Origin: an uncultured Acetatifactor sp. | GTDB lineage: Bacteria; Bacillota; Clostridia; Lachnospirales; Lachnospiraceae | Reading direction: 5' to 3' | NCBI GenBank assembly: GCA_947644185.1 | Contig: CANRZC010000061.1 | Span: 1 to 10,097, forward strand | DNA length: 10,097 nt | Shown: positions 1-6,003 of the stretch, piece after piece | How the letters are laid out: the number at the start of each line of letters is the position of its first letter | How positions within the stretch are numbered: position 1 is the first letter of the stretch | Translations under genes and position numbers: made by a program | Notes under the pieces: model-generated | The model's database searches: none | The model's input: only the letters and a program-made list of their open reading frames with translations | What the model was told of the DNA's origin: nothing

Positions 1-678
1 GGAAGAAAGAGATGCTGCGCAGAAAGTAAGTGCGGCGGGAAAGTCATATGTTGTTGCGGTATAAGCCTTAAACGCACACTTGCCAATCATAATCTTCTCG
101 GCTTCATCGCAGCTATCCATCCATTTCTTCTGGAATTTCATATCATAGAAGGACACTGTTTTTTCAGGATTTGTTTTCTTGGCGGCATCCACGCTTTTCT
201 GTTGGATGAGAACCGCTTCAATCATAATGATGAAAAAAGCGGCAATTCCTATAAAAAGCAGCACAGTATTGTTTTCATTTTCAAAAGTTGCGAAACCTCC
301 AGAATACGAAGCCGCAATGAAAAAGTAAGAGAGAATAAGGGCTGTGCCTGTCACCCAAATCACAATGGAAAGTTTTTTATCAATTGCATCTGAAACCTCC
401 TCATTTTCACCGTCCCAAGAGGTGATCAGCTTCTTTGCACTCTGATAAATGGGAACACAGACCATGGGCACCATAACCGCTATCGCCAGCATCAGCCATG
501 GAGCAATATAGGTTCCGAAAAATGCTCCTGCACTTTTCATTCCGCCTGCCAGCGTGTTCAGCCCATATCTTGCAGAGAAAAAGCCAATTCCCCCACCGAT
601 AAGCATGCTTATGACCATTATGAGTATAAATTTGGGAAAAGCCTTCCGATTTGCTTTGCTGATTTCATTGTTATCCAT
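1..678 (-). CDS. DUF3169-like integral membrane protein (3' end cut off by window)
   Basis: The reading frame is open from ATG at 678 to the left edge, giving 226 codons without a stop; the C-terminus is outside the window. It begins MDNNEISKANRKAF and has four clear hydrophobic helices, at about residues 14-34, 52-76, 104-124 and 138-158. A polar stretch with conserved-looking KFQKKWMDSCDEAEK (about 181-195) follows, and a further hydrophobic segment starts near 212. Composition, topology and pairing with a small XRE regulator match the Firmicutes DUF3169 family, whose function is unknown. The ATG has an AGGAGGA ribosome site just upstream, inside the preceding gene, and overlaps that gene by 8 bp (ATGGATAA), so the two are translationally coupled. 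The family assignment is from memory of its features, without a profile search. By analogy with similar regulator/membrane-protein pairs a role in envelope stress or peptide sensing is possible, but nothing in the sequence shows it. Confidence 0.75.
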   Translation of the reverse strand, partial: MDNNEISKANRKAFPKFILIMVISMLIGGGIGFFSARYGLNTLAGGMKSAGAFFGTYIAPWLMLAIAVMVPMVCVPIYQSAKKLITSWDGENEEVSDAIDKKLSIVIWVTGTALILSYFFIAASYSGGFATFENENNTVLLFIGIAAFFIIMIEAVLIQQKSVDAAKKTNPEKTVSFYDMKFQKKWMDSCDEAEKIMIGKCAFKAYTATTYDFPAALTFCAASLSS

Positions 679-886
679 TTTTTTCTTCCTCCTGTAAATA
701 GAAAACTTCCTCTACCGTGACGCCACATACTTTTGCAATGGTCAAAGCAAGCGTGACGGACGGCGAATAATCACCCCGCTCAATCAGGCTGATTGTCTGC
801 CTTGACACGCCGCATAACCGCCCCATTTCCTGCTGATTGACATTCAGTGCGGCTCTGCGTTCTTTCAAACGGTTTCGCAGTATCAT
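671..886 (-). CDS. Small XRE-family helix-turn-helix regulator
   Basis: This is a 71-residue protein that is almost entirely a single HTH_3 (Cro/CI) domain. The helix-turn-helix covers about residues 17-38 (NQQEMGRLCGVSRQTISLIERG), followed by the typical SPSVTLALTIAKVCGVTVEEVF tail seen in YozG-like mini-repressors. The start ATG at 886 has a GGAGGTG ribosome site four bases upstream (891-897). It sits downstream of a consensus promoter surrounded by inverted TTGACA/TGTCAA motifs, so autorepression is likely (inference). The last eight bases overlap the start of the DUF3169 gene, which makes this an operon of regulator plus membrane protein. The protein has no sensor or oligomerisation domain, so any signal would have to come through the membrane partner or through intrinsic dimerisation. 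Confidence 0.9.
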   Translation of the reverse strand: MILRNRLKERRAALNVNQQEMGRLCGVSRQTISLIERGDYSPSVTLALTIAKVCGVTVEEVFYLQEEEKNG

Positions 887-899
887 ACAGCACCTCCAT

Positions 900-974
900 T
901 TGACAATATTATTTGTCTAATTGACAATTATCATTGTCATTTTGCATTATACTCTTGTCATTTTGATTTGTCAA
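900..974. promoter_or_regulatory. Cluster of TTGACA/TGTCAA half-sites, putative XRE operator
   Basis: Six copies of a TTGACAA-like half-site lie in 75 bp: 900-906 (TTGACAA), 913-917 (TTGTC), 922-928 (TGACAAT), 933-939 (ATTGTCA), 955-960 (TTGTCA) and 968-974 (TTGTCAA). The pair at 922-939 is a perfect 7-bp inverted repeat with a 4-bp spacer just downstream of the -10 box. The pair at 902-917 is a 5-bp inverted repeat spaced by six bases. The last two half-sites overlap the -35 box and the promoter spacer. This arrangement would let a dimeric XRE repressor block polymerase. Binding by the adjacent XRE protein is inferred from position only. Confidence 0.6.
946..974 (-). promoter_or_regulatory. 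Consensus sigma-A-type promoter for the XRE/DUF3169 operon
   Basis: Read on the minus strand, TTGACA (974-969) and TATAAT (951-946) are both perfect consensus hexamers separated by exactly 17 bases. The predicted transcription start falls near 939-936, leaving a leader of about 50 nt that ends with GGAGGTG (897-891) and ATG at 886. A perfect promoter of this kind fits a gene held down by a repressor. Confidence 0.85.
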
Positions 975-1000
975 TAAGATTTCTGAAAAATAGAGAAACC

Positions 1001-1045
1001 AAAAGCCAGCGGTAAAAAGCATTTCTACTTTCAACGCTGGCTTTT
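1001..1045 (-). terminator. Hairpin terminator at the end of the fuc operon
   Basis: AAAAGCCAGCG (1001-1011) and CGCTGGCTTTT (1035-1045) form a perfect 11-bp stem around a 23-nt loop. It starts 26 bp past the fucI stop. The minus-strand 3' arm ends in TTTT and is followed by GGTTTCTC, consistent with an intrinsic terminator. The loop is longer than usual. It also shields the XRE promoter, which fires in the same direction just downstream. Confidence 0.7.
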
Positions 1046-1070
1046 GCCTTTCCTATTCAGATTAGCATGC

Positions 1071-2864
1071 TCACTTATACAGCGGCCCATAAGCCGCACA
1101 GGCTCTGTAATCCTGACCTTCCCTGTCCATACCGAAAGCATTCCACGCAGCAGGGCGGAAGATTTTATCCTCCTCCACATTGTGCATGCATACAGGGATC
1201 CGCAGCATGGAACACATGGTGATCAGATCCGCCCCGATATGTCCATAGCTGATGGCGCCGTGGTTTGCGCCCCAGTTGTTCATTACGTCATAAGCTGTGG
1301 CAAAGGCGCCCTCTCCGGTGGTCCTGGGAGCAAACCAGGTGCAGGGCCAGGTGTAATCCGTGCGCTTCCACAGCACATCCGTCACTTCCTGGGGCAGATG
1401 GATGGTCCAGCCCTCCGCAATCTGCAGCACAGGTCCTAGACCCTTCACCAGGTTCAGACGAATCATGGTGGCAGGCATTTCTGCCTCAGTCACAAAGCGG
1501 GAGGAGAAGCCGCCGCCGCGGAAATAACCGCAGTCAGCATAGTTCCAGGTGGTGGCAGCCAGAATGGCCTTCTGGTCCTCCTCGGTCACCTCATACCAGG
1601 GCTTCATAACGCTGTTGCCCTCCCAGTCCTTGGCCTGTCCGCAGGCGTCCAGACAGGCCGCGCCGGAATTGATGAGATGGATAAAGCCCCCTGCCTCCTT
1701 CGCAATTCCCTCCAGCTCATAGCCAGTGGCTTTCTTCACTGCCTCTGGACTCCAGTAAGTCCGCACATCCGCAAAAATCTGGGCCCGGTTGGTGAGTAGC
1801 TTCATAAACAGCATCCCCAGACCGTTTAGCACATCATTTTCTGTGGCCAGAATGTAAGGCTCTCTGGCACCGTTCCAGTCAAAGGAGGTGTTCAGCATGG
1901 CCTCCGGGAAATCGCAGTTGGGATAAAAGTCTGTCCACTGCCTCTGCCCCTGGAATCCTGCGGCAATGGCATTGTGCCCCACCATCTCCTCTTCCCGCCC
2001 CTGGGGCAGATTTTGATTGCCATTCATCAGGTCTTTGATGATACACATCATCTTGACTACAAACTCCCAATCCTGGTCCTTCTGCGCTCTAGTCTTCTGG
2101 ATTTCCACAGGATTCTTGTCAAAGCCTTCCTTACAATATTCCTTCACCCAGGCAAGGGCTTTCTCATACTCCTTCTGGTCGTAGATCCCCTCGGTCATCC
2201 GGCGGATAATCTCCACCTCATCCACGGATTCCACCCGCATGCCCAGATATTCCTCCAGAAAGGCCGGGTCAATGATGGAGCCGCCGATGCCCATGCAGAT
2301 GGAACCGATCTGCAGGTAGGATTTCCCCCGCATGGTGGCCACTGCCACGGCTGCCCGGCCAAAGCGCAGCAGCTTTTCCTTCACATCCTCCGGGATGCTA
2401 CTGTCATCCGCCTCCTGCACATCATGCCCGTAGATGCCGAAAGCCGGAAGGCCTTTCTGGGCATGAGTAGCCAATACAGACGCCAGGTAAACAGCGCCGG
2501 GGCGCTCTGTTCCGTTAAATCCCCAGACGCCTTTTATGGTATTAGGGTCCATATCCATGGTCTCTGCTCCATAGCACCAGCAGGGGGTAACGGTCAGTGT
2601 GATATCCACCCCTGCTTTCCGAAACTTGTCTGCACAGGCCGCAGTCTCTCCCACCCGGCCGATAGTGGTATCCGCAATCACCACCTTCACTGGTTCCCCG
2701 TTGGAATAGCGCAGGTTCTCTTCAAAAAGAACTGCTGCGGCTTTTGCCATGTTCATGGTCTGCTCCTCCAGAGACTCCCGCACCTTTAAAACCCCTCTTC
2801 TGCCATCAATTGTGGGGCGAATTCCAATTACCGGGTAATCACCAATTAATCTGTTCTCTGCCAT
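1071..2864 (-). CDS. fucI: L-fucose isomerase (also D-arabinose isomerase activity in the family)
   Basis: This 597-residue protein aligns by eye along its whole length with E. coli FucI (591 residues). FucI is a cytosolic Mn-dependent aldose-ketose isomerase converting L-fucose to L-fuculose and accepting D-arabinose. Shared blocks include the N-terminal GIRPTIDGRRG, RESLEEQTMNMAKA (29-42), TPCWCYGAETMDMDP (93-107), WGFNGTERPGAVYLA (114-128), YGHDVQEADD (145-154), AIAAGFQGQRQWTD (299-312) and the C-terminal GQDYRACAAYGPLYK. The metal/catalytic residues are present as E342 (ATEND), D366 (FADVRTYW) and H535 (NWGANHG), matching E. coli E337, D361 and H528. The start is ATG 2864 with AGGAGG seven bases upstream. 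It is the last gene of the operon, separated from fucU by a 198-bp gap full of repeated hairpin sequence, and ends before a strong terminator. It appears intact. Confidence 0.97.
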   Translation of the reverse strand: MAENRLIGDYPVIGIRPTIDGRRGVLKVRESLEEQTMNMAKAAAVLFEENLRYSNGEPVKVVIADTTIGRVGETAACADKFRKAGVDITLTVTPCWCYGAETMDMDPNTIKGVWGFNGTERPGAVYLASVLATHAQKGLPAFGIYGHDVQEADDSSIPEDVKEKLLRFGRAAVAVATMRGKSYLQIGSICMGIGGSIIDPAFLEEYLGMRVESVDEVEIIRRMTEGIYDQKEYEKALAWVKEYCKEGFDKNPVEIQKTRAQKDQDWEFVVKMMCIIKDLMNGNQNLPQGREEEMVGHNAIAAGFQGQRQWTDFYPNCDFPEAMLNTSFDWNGAREPYILATENDVLNGLGMLFMKLLTNRAQIFADVRTYWSPEAVKKATGYELEGIAKEAGGFIHLINSGAACLDACGQAKDWEGNSVMKPWYEVTEEDQKAILAATTWNYADCGYFRGGGFSSRFVTEAEMPATMIRLNLVKGLGPVLQIAEGWTIHLPQEVTDVLWKRTDYTWPCTWFAPRTTGEGAFATAYDVMNNWGANHGAISYGHIGADLITMCSMLRIPVCMHNVEEDKIFRPAAWNAFGMDREGQDYRACAAYGPLYK

Positions 2865-2884
2865 ACTAAAACCTCCTATTAAAG

Positions 2885-2999
2885 TCGCTGCCAGGCGGCA
2901 CTAAAGGGTAAAGTCACTTTGGCGCACCTCTCATGAGAGAAACTTTCATTCGTAAGTGCTCTCATGAAAGTTCCTCTCGTGCGCCTTCATGACTTTACC
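2885..2999 (-). repeat. Intergenic hairpin repeat, full copy (fucU-fucI gap)
   Basis: On the plus strand the element starts with a conserved block containing GCTGCCAGGCGGCACTAAAG (2887-2906). A long hairpin follows. The base stem GGTAAAGTCA (2907-2916) pairs perfectly with TGACTTTACC (2990-2999). GGCGCAC (2921-2927) pairs with GTGCGCC (2979-2985). A 15-bp apical stem at 2935-2949 pairs with 2964-2978 with one mismatch. The first 49 bases recur almost exactly at 3018-3065, and the same architecture recurs at 4632-4712. In operon (minus) orientation the hairpin comes first and the conserved tail second, and the tail ends about 20 bases before the fucI start. The element is non-coding; whether it stabilises, processes or attenuates mRNA is unknown. 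Confidence 0.75.
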
Positions 3000-3017
3000 T
3001 GTCTACCTGATTTTATC

Positions 3018-3065
3018 TCGCTGCCAGGCGGCACTAAAGCTAAAGTCACTTTGGCGCACCTCTCA
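3018..3065 (-). repeat. Intergenic hairpin repeat, truncated copy abutting fucU
   Basis: These 48 bases match the 2885-2933 part of the full copy: 22 identical bases, then C in place of GG, then 25 identical bases. Only the conserved tail and one side of the base stem are present; the apical stem and the other arm are missing. On the minus strand the match begins with TGAGAGGTGCGCC, and that TGA is the fucU stop codon, so the repeat overlaps the coding sequence by three bases. The two copies are direct repeats 133 bp apart. Confidence 0.8.
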
Positions 3066-3497
3066 CACAACACCCTTCTGCAGCATAATATTTGCATACA
3101 GTGCACTCTCTCCTGTGGCAATGATGGCGTAGGCAGTCTTTGCCTGCTCATAAAAAGCAAATCTCTCTATCTGTCCTACCGCGCTCTCTCCCCGCTCATC
3201 TGCCTTTTTCACAATCTCTTTGTAGGAATCCCAGATAGGGGTCTCCACTGGATCACCTGGCATCACCTGCATGAGGTTCACCGGGTGCTCCACGTAAGTA
3301 TCCAGGGGAAAAAGCTGCAGAATCGCCTCCAATATTTCGCAAGTTCCATGTCCATCCATGCGGATGACAATAGCCTCTTTCCCCATGGTTTCCGCAGGAA
3401 AATTTCCATCTGCAATCACCAGTCTATCGCTGTGTCCCATTTCGCACAGTACCTTTAAAAGCTCTGGTGACAAAATTTTCGGTATCCCTTTTAGCAT
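3063..3497 (-). CDS. fucU: L-fucose mutarotase, FucU/RbsD family
   Basis: The product is 144 residues and belongs to the RbsD/FucU family, which interconverts alpha and beta anomers of L-fucose in the cytosol and feeds the isomerase. It matches E. coli FucU (140 residues) closely: ISPELLKVL.EMGH.D at the N-terminus, with the conserved His at residue 22 as in E. coli, plus FPAETMG, the RMDG motif, and the C-terminal RFAFYEQA and ANIMLQKGV. The ATG at 3497 is chosen over an in-frame ATG at 3524 because it gives the MLK.I.P.ISPELL N-terminus of the family and has GGGGTG eight bases upstream. This start overlaps the AKR stop by seven bases (ATGCTAA), so the two are translationally coupled. The stop codon TGA lies in the first bases of a repeat element, so the last residues may differ from the ancestral end. 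Confidence 0.95.
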   Translation of the reverse strand: MLKGIPKILSPELLKVLCEMGHSDRLVIADGNFPAETMGKEAIVIRMDGHGTCEILEAILQLFPLDTYVEHPVNLMQVMPGDPVETPIWDSYKEIVKKADERGESAVGQIERFAFYEQAKTAYAIIATGESALYANIMLQKGVV

Positions 3498-4507
3498 GTG
3501 GTAATCACCCCTTCCATATCCCATAAATCTTCCCAGCCCTTAGCACCTTCCCAGAGAAACACCTGGCCTTTAATGAGACGGCAGTCTTTATCCTGGGCCG
3601 AAATAGCTTCCATTTCCTCACAGGTCAATGGATCCTCCGAAGCGCATTTCAGATTGGAAATATACTGCTCTTCCTTCACAGAAAAGGGAATGGGGACCTG
3701 ACCTCTCTGCACCGCCCATTTCAGGCAAATCACTGCGGGATGAACCCCATGGGCCTTTGCGGCAGCCATAACTGCTGGCATCTGTGTGTCCACTATATCC
3801 CCGTCTGTCCTGTCTCTCTCCGGTCTGGAGGGAGAGCCGATAGGACAGTACCCGATGGGCAGAATGTGGTGGTCCTGTGCATATGCAAACAATTCTTTCT
3901 GCTGGAAGGATGGATGCAGCTCCATTTCCAGGGCCGCAGGCTGTATTCTACACAGTGGAAGCACTGCCTCCAGCTTCGGGATGGTCATATTGCTCATGCC
4001 AATATAGCGCACCAGCCCCTTGTCCACCAGCCCCTCACACTGCCTCCAGGTAGCCATAAATTCGTCCACGGAAAAGGGCTTGGAATCCGGGTTCCTGGAA
4101 TCTCCACTACAGCCTGGCGCATGATAATTGGGAAAGGGCCAGTGCACAAAATACAGATCCAAATAATCCAGTTTCAAATCCTGTAAGCTTTTCCTGCAGG
4201 ATTCCATCACTTTTCCTTCTCCGTGCATATCGTTCCACACTTTGGATGTGACGAAAAGTTCTTTCCGGGATGCTGTTCCCTCCTGTATTACACGCTGTAA
4301 TACTTCGCCGATACGATCTTCATTCTGGTATACGGATGCGCAGTCGATGAATCGATATCCGTATTGAATGGCTCCGTATACGGCCTGGGAAACCTGCTCC
4401 GGTCCATATTTGTCGGACCCGAAGGTTCCCAGGCCCATGCAGGGGATCTCCTCCCCGGTGTAAAGCTTTCTGACAGGCAGCAGATTTCTGTCTATTGTCT
4501 TACGCAT
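3491..4507 (-). CDS. Aldo/keto reductase
   Basis: A 338-residue (alpha/beta)8 NAD(P)H-dependent carbonyl reductase with an intact AKR catalytic tetrad: D55 (FIDCASVY), Y60, K89 (TSKVW) and H122 (FVHWP). Also present are the N-terminal MGLGTFG, GLVRYIGMSN (165-173) and the ELHP strand (196-199). The cofactor loop is atypical. Where AKRs usually read IPKSVxxxR, this protein has IPFSVKEEQ (273-281), so the Lys and Arg that hold the NADPH 2'-phosphate are Phe and Gln. Also, E194 occupies the place of the usual nicotinamide-contacting Gln. This points to NADH or an altered cofactor site (inference). The start ATG 4507 has AGGAG seven bases upstream. It is coupled to fucU, so it probably reduces a sugar, a ketose or lactaldehyde in the same pathway. 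The substrate cannot be read from the sequence. Confidence 0.9.
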   Translation of the reverse strand: MRKTIDRNLLPVRKLYTGEEIPCMGLGTFGSDKYGPEQVSQAVYGAIQYGYRFIDCASVYQNEDRIGEVLQRVIQEGTASRKELFVTSKVWNDMHGEGKVMESCRKSLQDLKLDYLDLYFVHWPFPNYHAPGCSGDSRNPDSKPFSVDEFMATWRQCEGLVDKGLVRYIGMSNMTIPKLEAVLPLCRIQPAALEMELHPSFQQKELFAYAQDHHILPIGYCPIGSPSRPERDRTDGDIVDTQMPAVMAAAKAHGVHPAVICLKWAVQRGQVPIPFSVKEEQYISNLKCASEDPLTCEEMEAISAQDKDCRLIKGQVFLWEGAKGWEDLWDMEGVITTC

Positions 4508-4530
4508 ATTTTTTCTCCTATTCCAGTTCC

Positions 4531-4621
4531 GTCATGAGACAACTATGCCCCTGCTAGGGAGCAATTTTCAGCTGCATAATGCGCATCTGAAAATTCTCCC
4601 GGGCATAGTCTGTCTCATGAC
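4531..4621 (-). other. Long stem-loop in the leader between dehydrogenase and AKR genes
   Basis: A 91-bp near-perfect palindrome. GTCATGAGACA (4531-4541) pairs with TGTCTCATGAC (4611-4621), TATGCCC (4544-4550) with GGGCATA (4601-4607), and GGGAGcAATTTTCAG (4557-4571) with CTGAAAATTCTCCC (4587-4600), with one bulged base. The loop is about 15 nt. In transcript orientation it ends about ten bases before the AGGAG of the AKR gene. It has no T-tract, so it is more likely an mRNA stability or processing element than a terminator, though it may be a second repeat type. Its function is inferred only from structure and position. Confidence 0.65.
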
Positions 4622-4631
4622 TGTTTTCCAG

Positions 4632-4712
4632 TCGCTGCCAGGCAGCTCTAAAGTCAAAGTCCCTTCGGCGCACACACAGGAGAGTTTGCTCTCCTGCGCC
4701 TTCGCAACTTTT
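4632..4712 (-). repeat. Intergenic hairpin repeat, third copy (dehydrogenase-AKR gap)
   Basis: This copy has the same plan as the one at 2885-2999 but a shorter apical stem. The conserved block GCTGCCAGGCAGCTCTAAAG (4634-4653) differs from the first copy at only two positions. AAAGT (4656-4660) pairs with ACTTT (4707-4711), GGCGCA (4667-4672) with TGCGCC (4695-4700), and AGGAGAG (4678-4684) with CTCTCCT (4689-4695) around a TTTG loop. It starts four bases after the dehydrogenase stop in transcript orientation. Conservation of the base stem with a variable top is typical of a structured dispersed repeat. Confidence 0.7.
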
Positions 4713-4716
4713 CCCC

Positions 4717-5778
4717 CTACTTGTCGAACACCACAGCCACCTTGCCGCATTGTCCCTCTGCCATCAGGCGGTATGCCTCAGCGGCCTGGTCAATGGAAAA
4801 TTCATGGGTGATCAGATCCTCTGGGTGGATATTCCAGCGCACCAGACGCTCCACCAGCTCCTCCATCTTCCACAGAGAAGTCACCCAGGAACCGTAAATG
4901 CTCTTCTGTCCGTGAATGATATCTGGGCTGGGGTTAAAGGTACAGGTTCCACCCTCTCCCACAAAGGCAATTTTCCCCCACTCTCTGGTGGCACGGATTG
5001 CCAACTGTCTGCCTGCGTCATTGGCGGAGGCGTCAATGGCTCTCTCCACCCCTCTGCCGCCTGTTACCGCAAGAATATTCTCCAGCGCATCTTCCCCGGG
5101 CTGAAACACATAGTCTACCAATCCCAGCTTCTTGGCCAACTCTATCCGATAGGCATTCATCTCCACACCGATTAACTGATTGGCACCCATGGCCTTTGCC
5201 AGCATCAGGGCCGCCAGCCCCACTGGTCCCAGACCTGTCACCAGCACGGCATCGTTTCCACAGATACCGATTTTCTCAATGGCCTCATAGACGGTTCCGA
5301 ACCCACAGGCCACCTGGGCTCCGTCTTTATAGGTCAGCTCATCAGGCAATGCGATAAGATCCTTCTCCTCCGCCAGAATGTATGGCGCCATACCGCCATT
5401 TCTCTGCCAGCCGTAAGCCTGACGGAAGCTGCTCTTACAGGATATGTAATAGCCTCTTCTACAGTCATTGCAGACACCACAGCCGGAAATGTGGTAGACG
5501 ATAACCCTGTCTCCTTTTTTGAAGCGCCGCAGTCCTGGGCCCTCCTCTTCAATAATGCCGCAGGGCTCGTGTCCCGCCACCATACCCGGGATATAGCCTT
5601 CCGGTCCCTTGCCGGTGTGCTCCCTGTAAATACAGCGGATATCGCTTCCGCAGATGGTGGTGGCCTTGGTTCGAATTAGAACCTGTCCATGTCCTGGGGT
5701 GGGTACTTCGAAATCTCTCAATTCCACTGTGCTGTTCCCGGGGAGCACTGCACCCTTCATCCTCATTTTTACTGCCAT
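4717..5778 (-). CDS. Zinc-dependent medium-chain dehydrogenase (sorbitol/threonine dehydrogenase-like)
   Basis: A 353-residue MDR-superfamily enzyme that oxidises an alcohol or polyol, or works in reverse. Catalytic zinc ligands are visible as C43 (ICGSD) and H70-E71 (GHE), with C158 (VACGFGTV) a likely further ligand. The structural zinc lobe is C100, C103, C106 and C114. The Rossmann motif is GLGPVG (182-187), and an acidic residue at E206 at the end of the next strand indicates NAD(H) rather than NADP(H). ATG 5778 is preferred over in-frame ATGs at 5850, 5829 and 5793 because GGAGGG lies seven bases upstream and the protein then begins at the usual family position. It is the first gene of the fuc operon, divergent from araC. 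The substrate is not identifiable; candidates are L-fucose-derived polyols, a keto-sugar or 1,2-propanediol/lactaldehyde. It is not the iron-dependent FucO type. Confidence 0.92.
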   Translation of the reverse strand: MAVKMRMKGAVLPGNSTVELRDFEVPTPGHGQVLIRTKATTICGSDIRCIYREHTGKGPEGYIPGMVAGHEPCGIIEEEGPGLRRFKKGDRVIVYHISGCGVCNDCRRGYYISCKSSFRQAYGWQRNGGMAPYILAEEKDLIALPDELTYKDGAQVACGFGTVYEAIEKIGICGNDAVLVTGLGPVGLAALMLAKAMGANQLIGVEMNAYRIELAKKLGLVDYVFQPGEDALENILAVTGGRGVERAIDASANDAGRQLAIRATREWGKIAFVGEGGTCTFNPSPDIIHGQKSIYGSWVTSLWKMEELVERLVRWNIHPEDLITHEFSIDQAAEAYRLMAEGQCGKVAVVFDK

Positions 5779-6003
5779 TTTTTTGCCCTCCATACCTAAC
5801 CTGTTATAATGGTACCTTTTCTTAATCATATACCGTATGCCAGGTTTCATACAAGCTCTCTTTATGCCTATTTATCTCAATATGTGTCGCATTTTTATAT
5901 TTTTACTCTGTTTCTCTCTTGTTTCCTTTTGGAATTCATGCTAAACTTTCCATAGCAGCTTCTCCAGTGCAAATATTGATTTAGAGGAAAGAAGGGCTCT
6001 CTT
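5779..6003. promoter_or_regulatory. Divergent control region between the fuc operon and araC
   Basis: This 225-bp AT-rich gap should hold the operon promoter (minus) and the araC promoter (plus). On the minus strand there are -10-like sequences TATGAT and TATAAC between about 5800 and 5830, the latter leaving a leader of about 25 nt before ATG 5778. No good -35 box is paired with either, which would fit an activator-dependent promoter. On the plus strand a weak TTGTTT-17-TAAACT (5919-5947) precedes araC. I could not identify convincing AraC operator repeats or a catabolite-response element by eye. Confidence 0.4.

Noticed and set aside
202..393. Plus-strand ORF of 63 codons
   Set aside because: It is antisense to the DUF3169 gene, whose four membrane helices and coupling to the XRE gene support the minus strand.
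1974..2789. Plus-strand ORF of 271 codons
   Set aside because: It lies entirely antisense to fucI, whose minus-strand frame is unmistakable. The product shows no recognisable domain.
2885..3065. Two direct repeats as a possible CRISPR remnant
   Set aside because: There are only two units here, separated by a structured hairpin rather than a spacer. A third related copy lies in another gap, and no cas genes are present.
3498..3524. Alternative fucU start at 3524 giving nine extra residues
   Set aside because: ATG 3497 matches the family N-terminus and has a well-placed ribosome site. The extra residues have no counterpart in E. coli FucU.
4568..4750. Minus-strand 60-codon ORF in the dehydrogenase-AKR gap
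   Set aside because: It runs through two hairpin elements and the end of the dehydrogenase gene. Its composition is explained by the stem sequences and it has no family resemblance.
5779..5850. Longer dehydrogenase start at 5850
   Set aside because: The added 24 residues are not typical of the family, while GGAGGG lies seven bases before ATG 5778.
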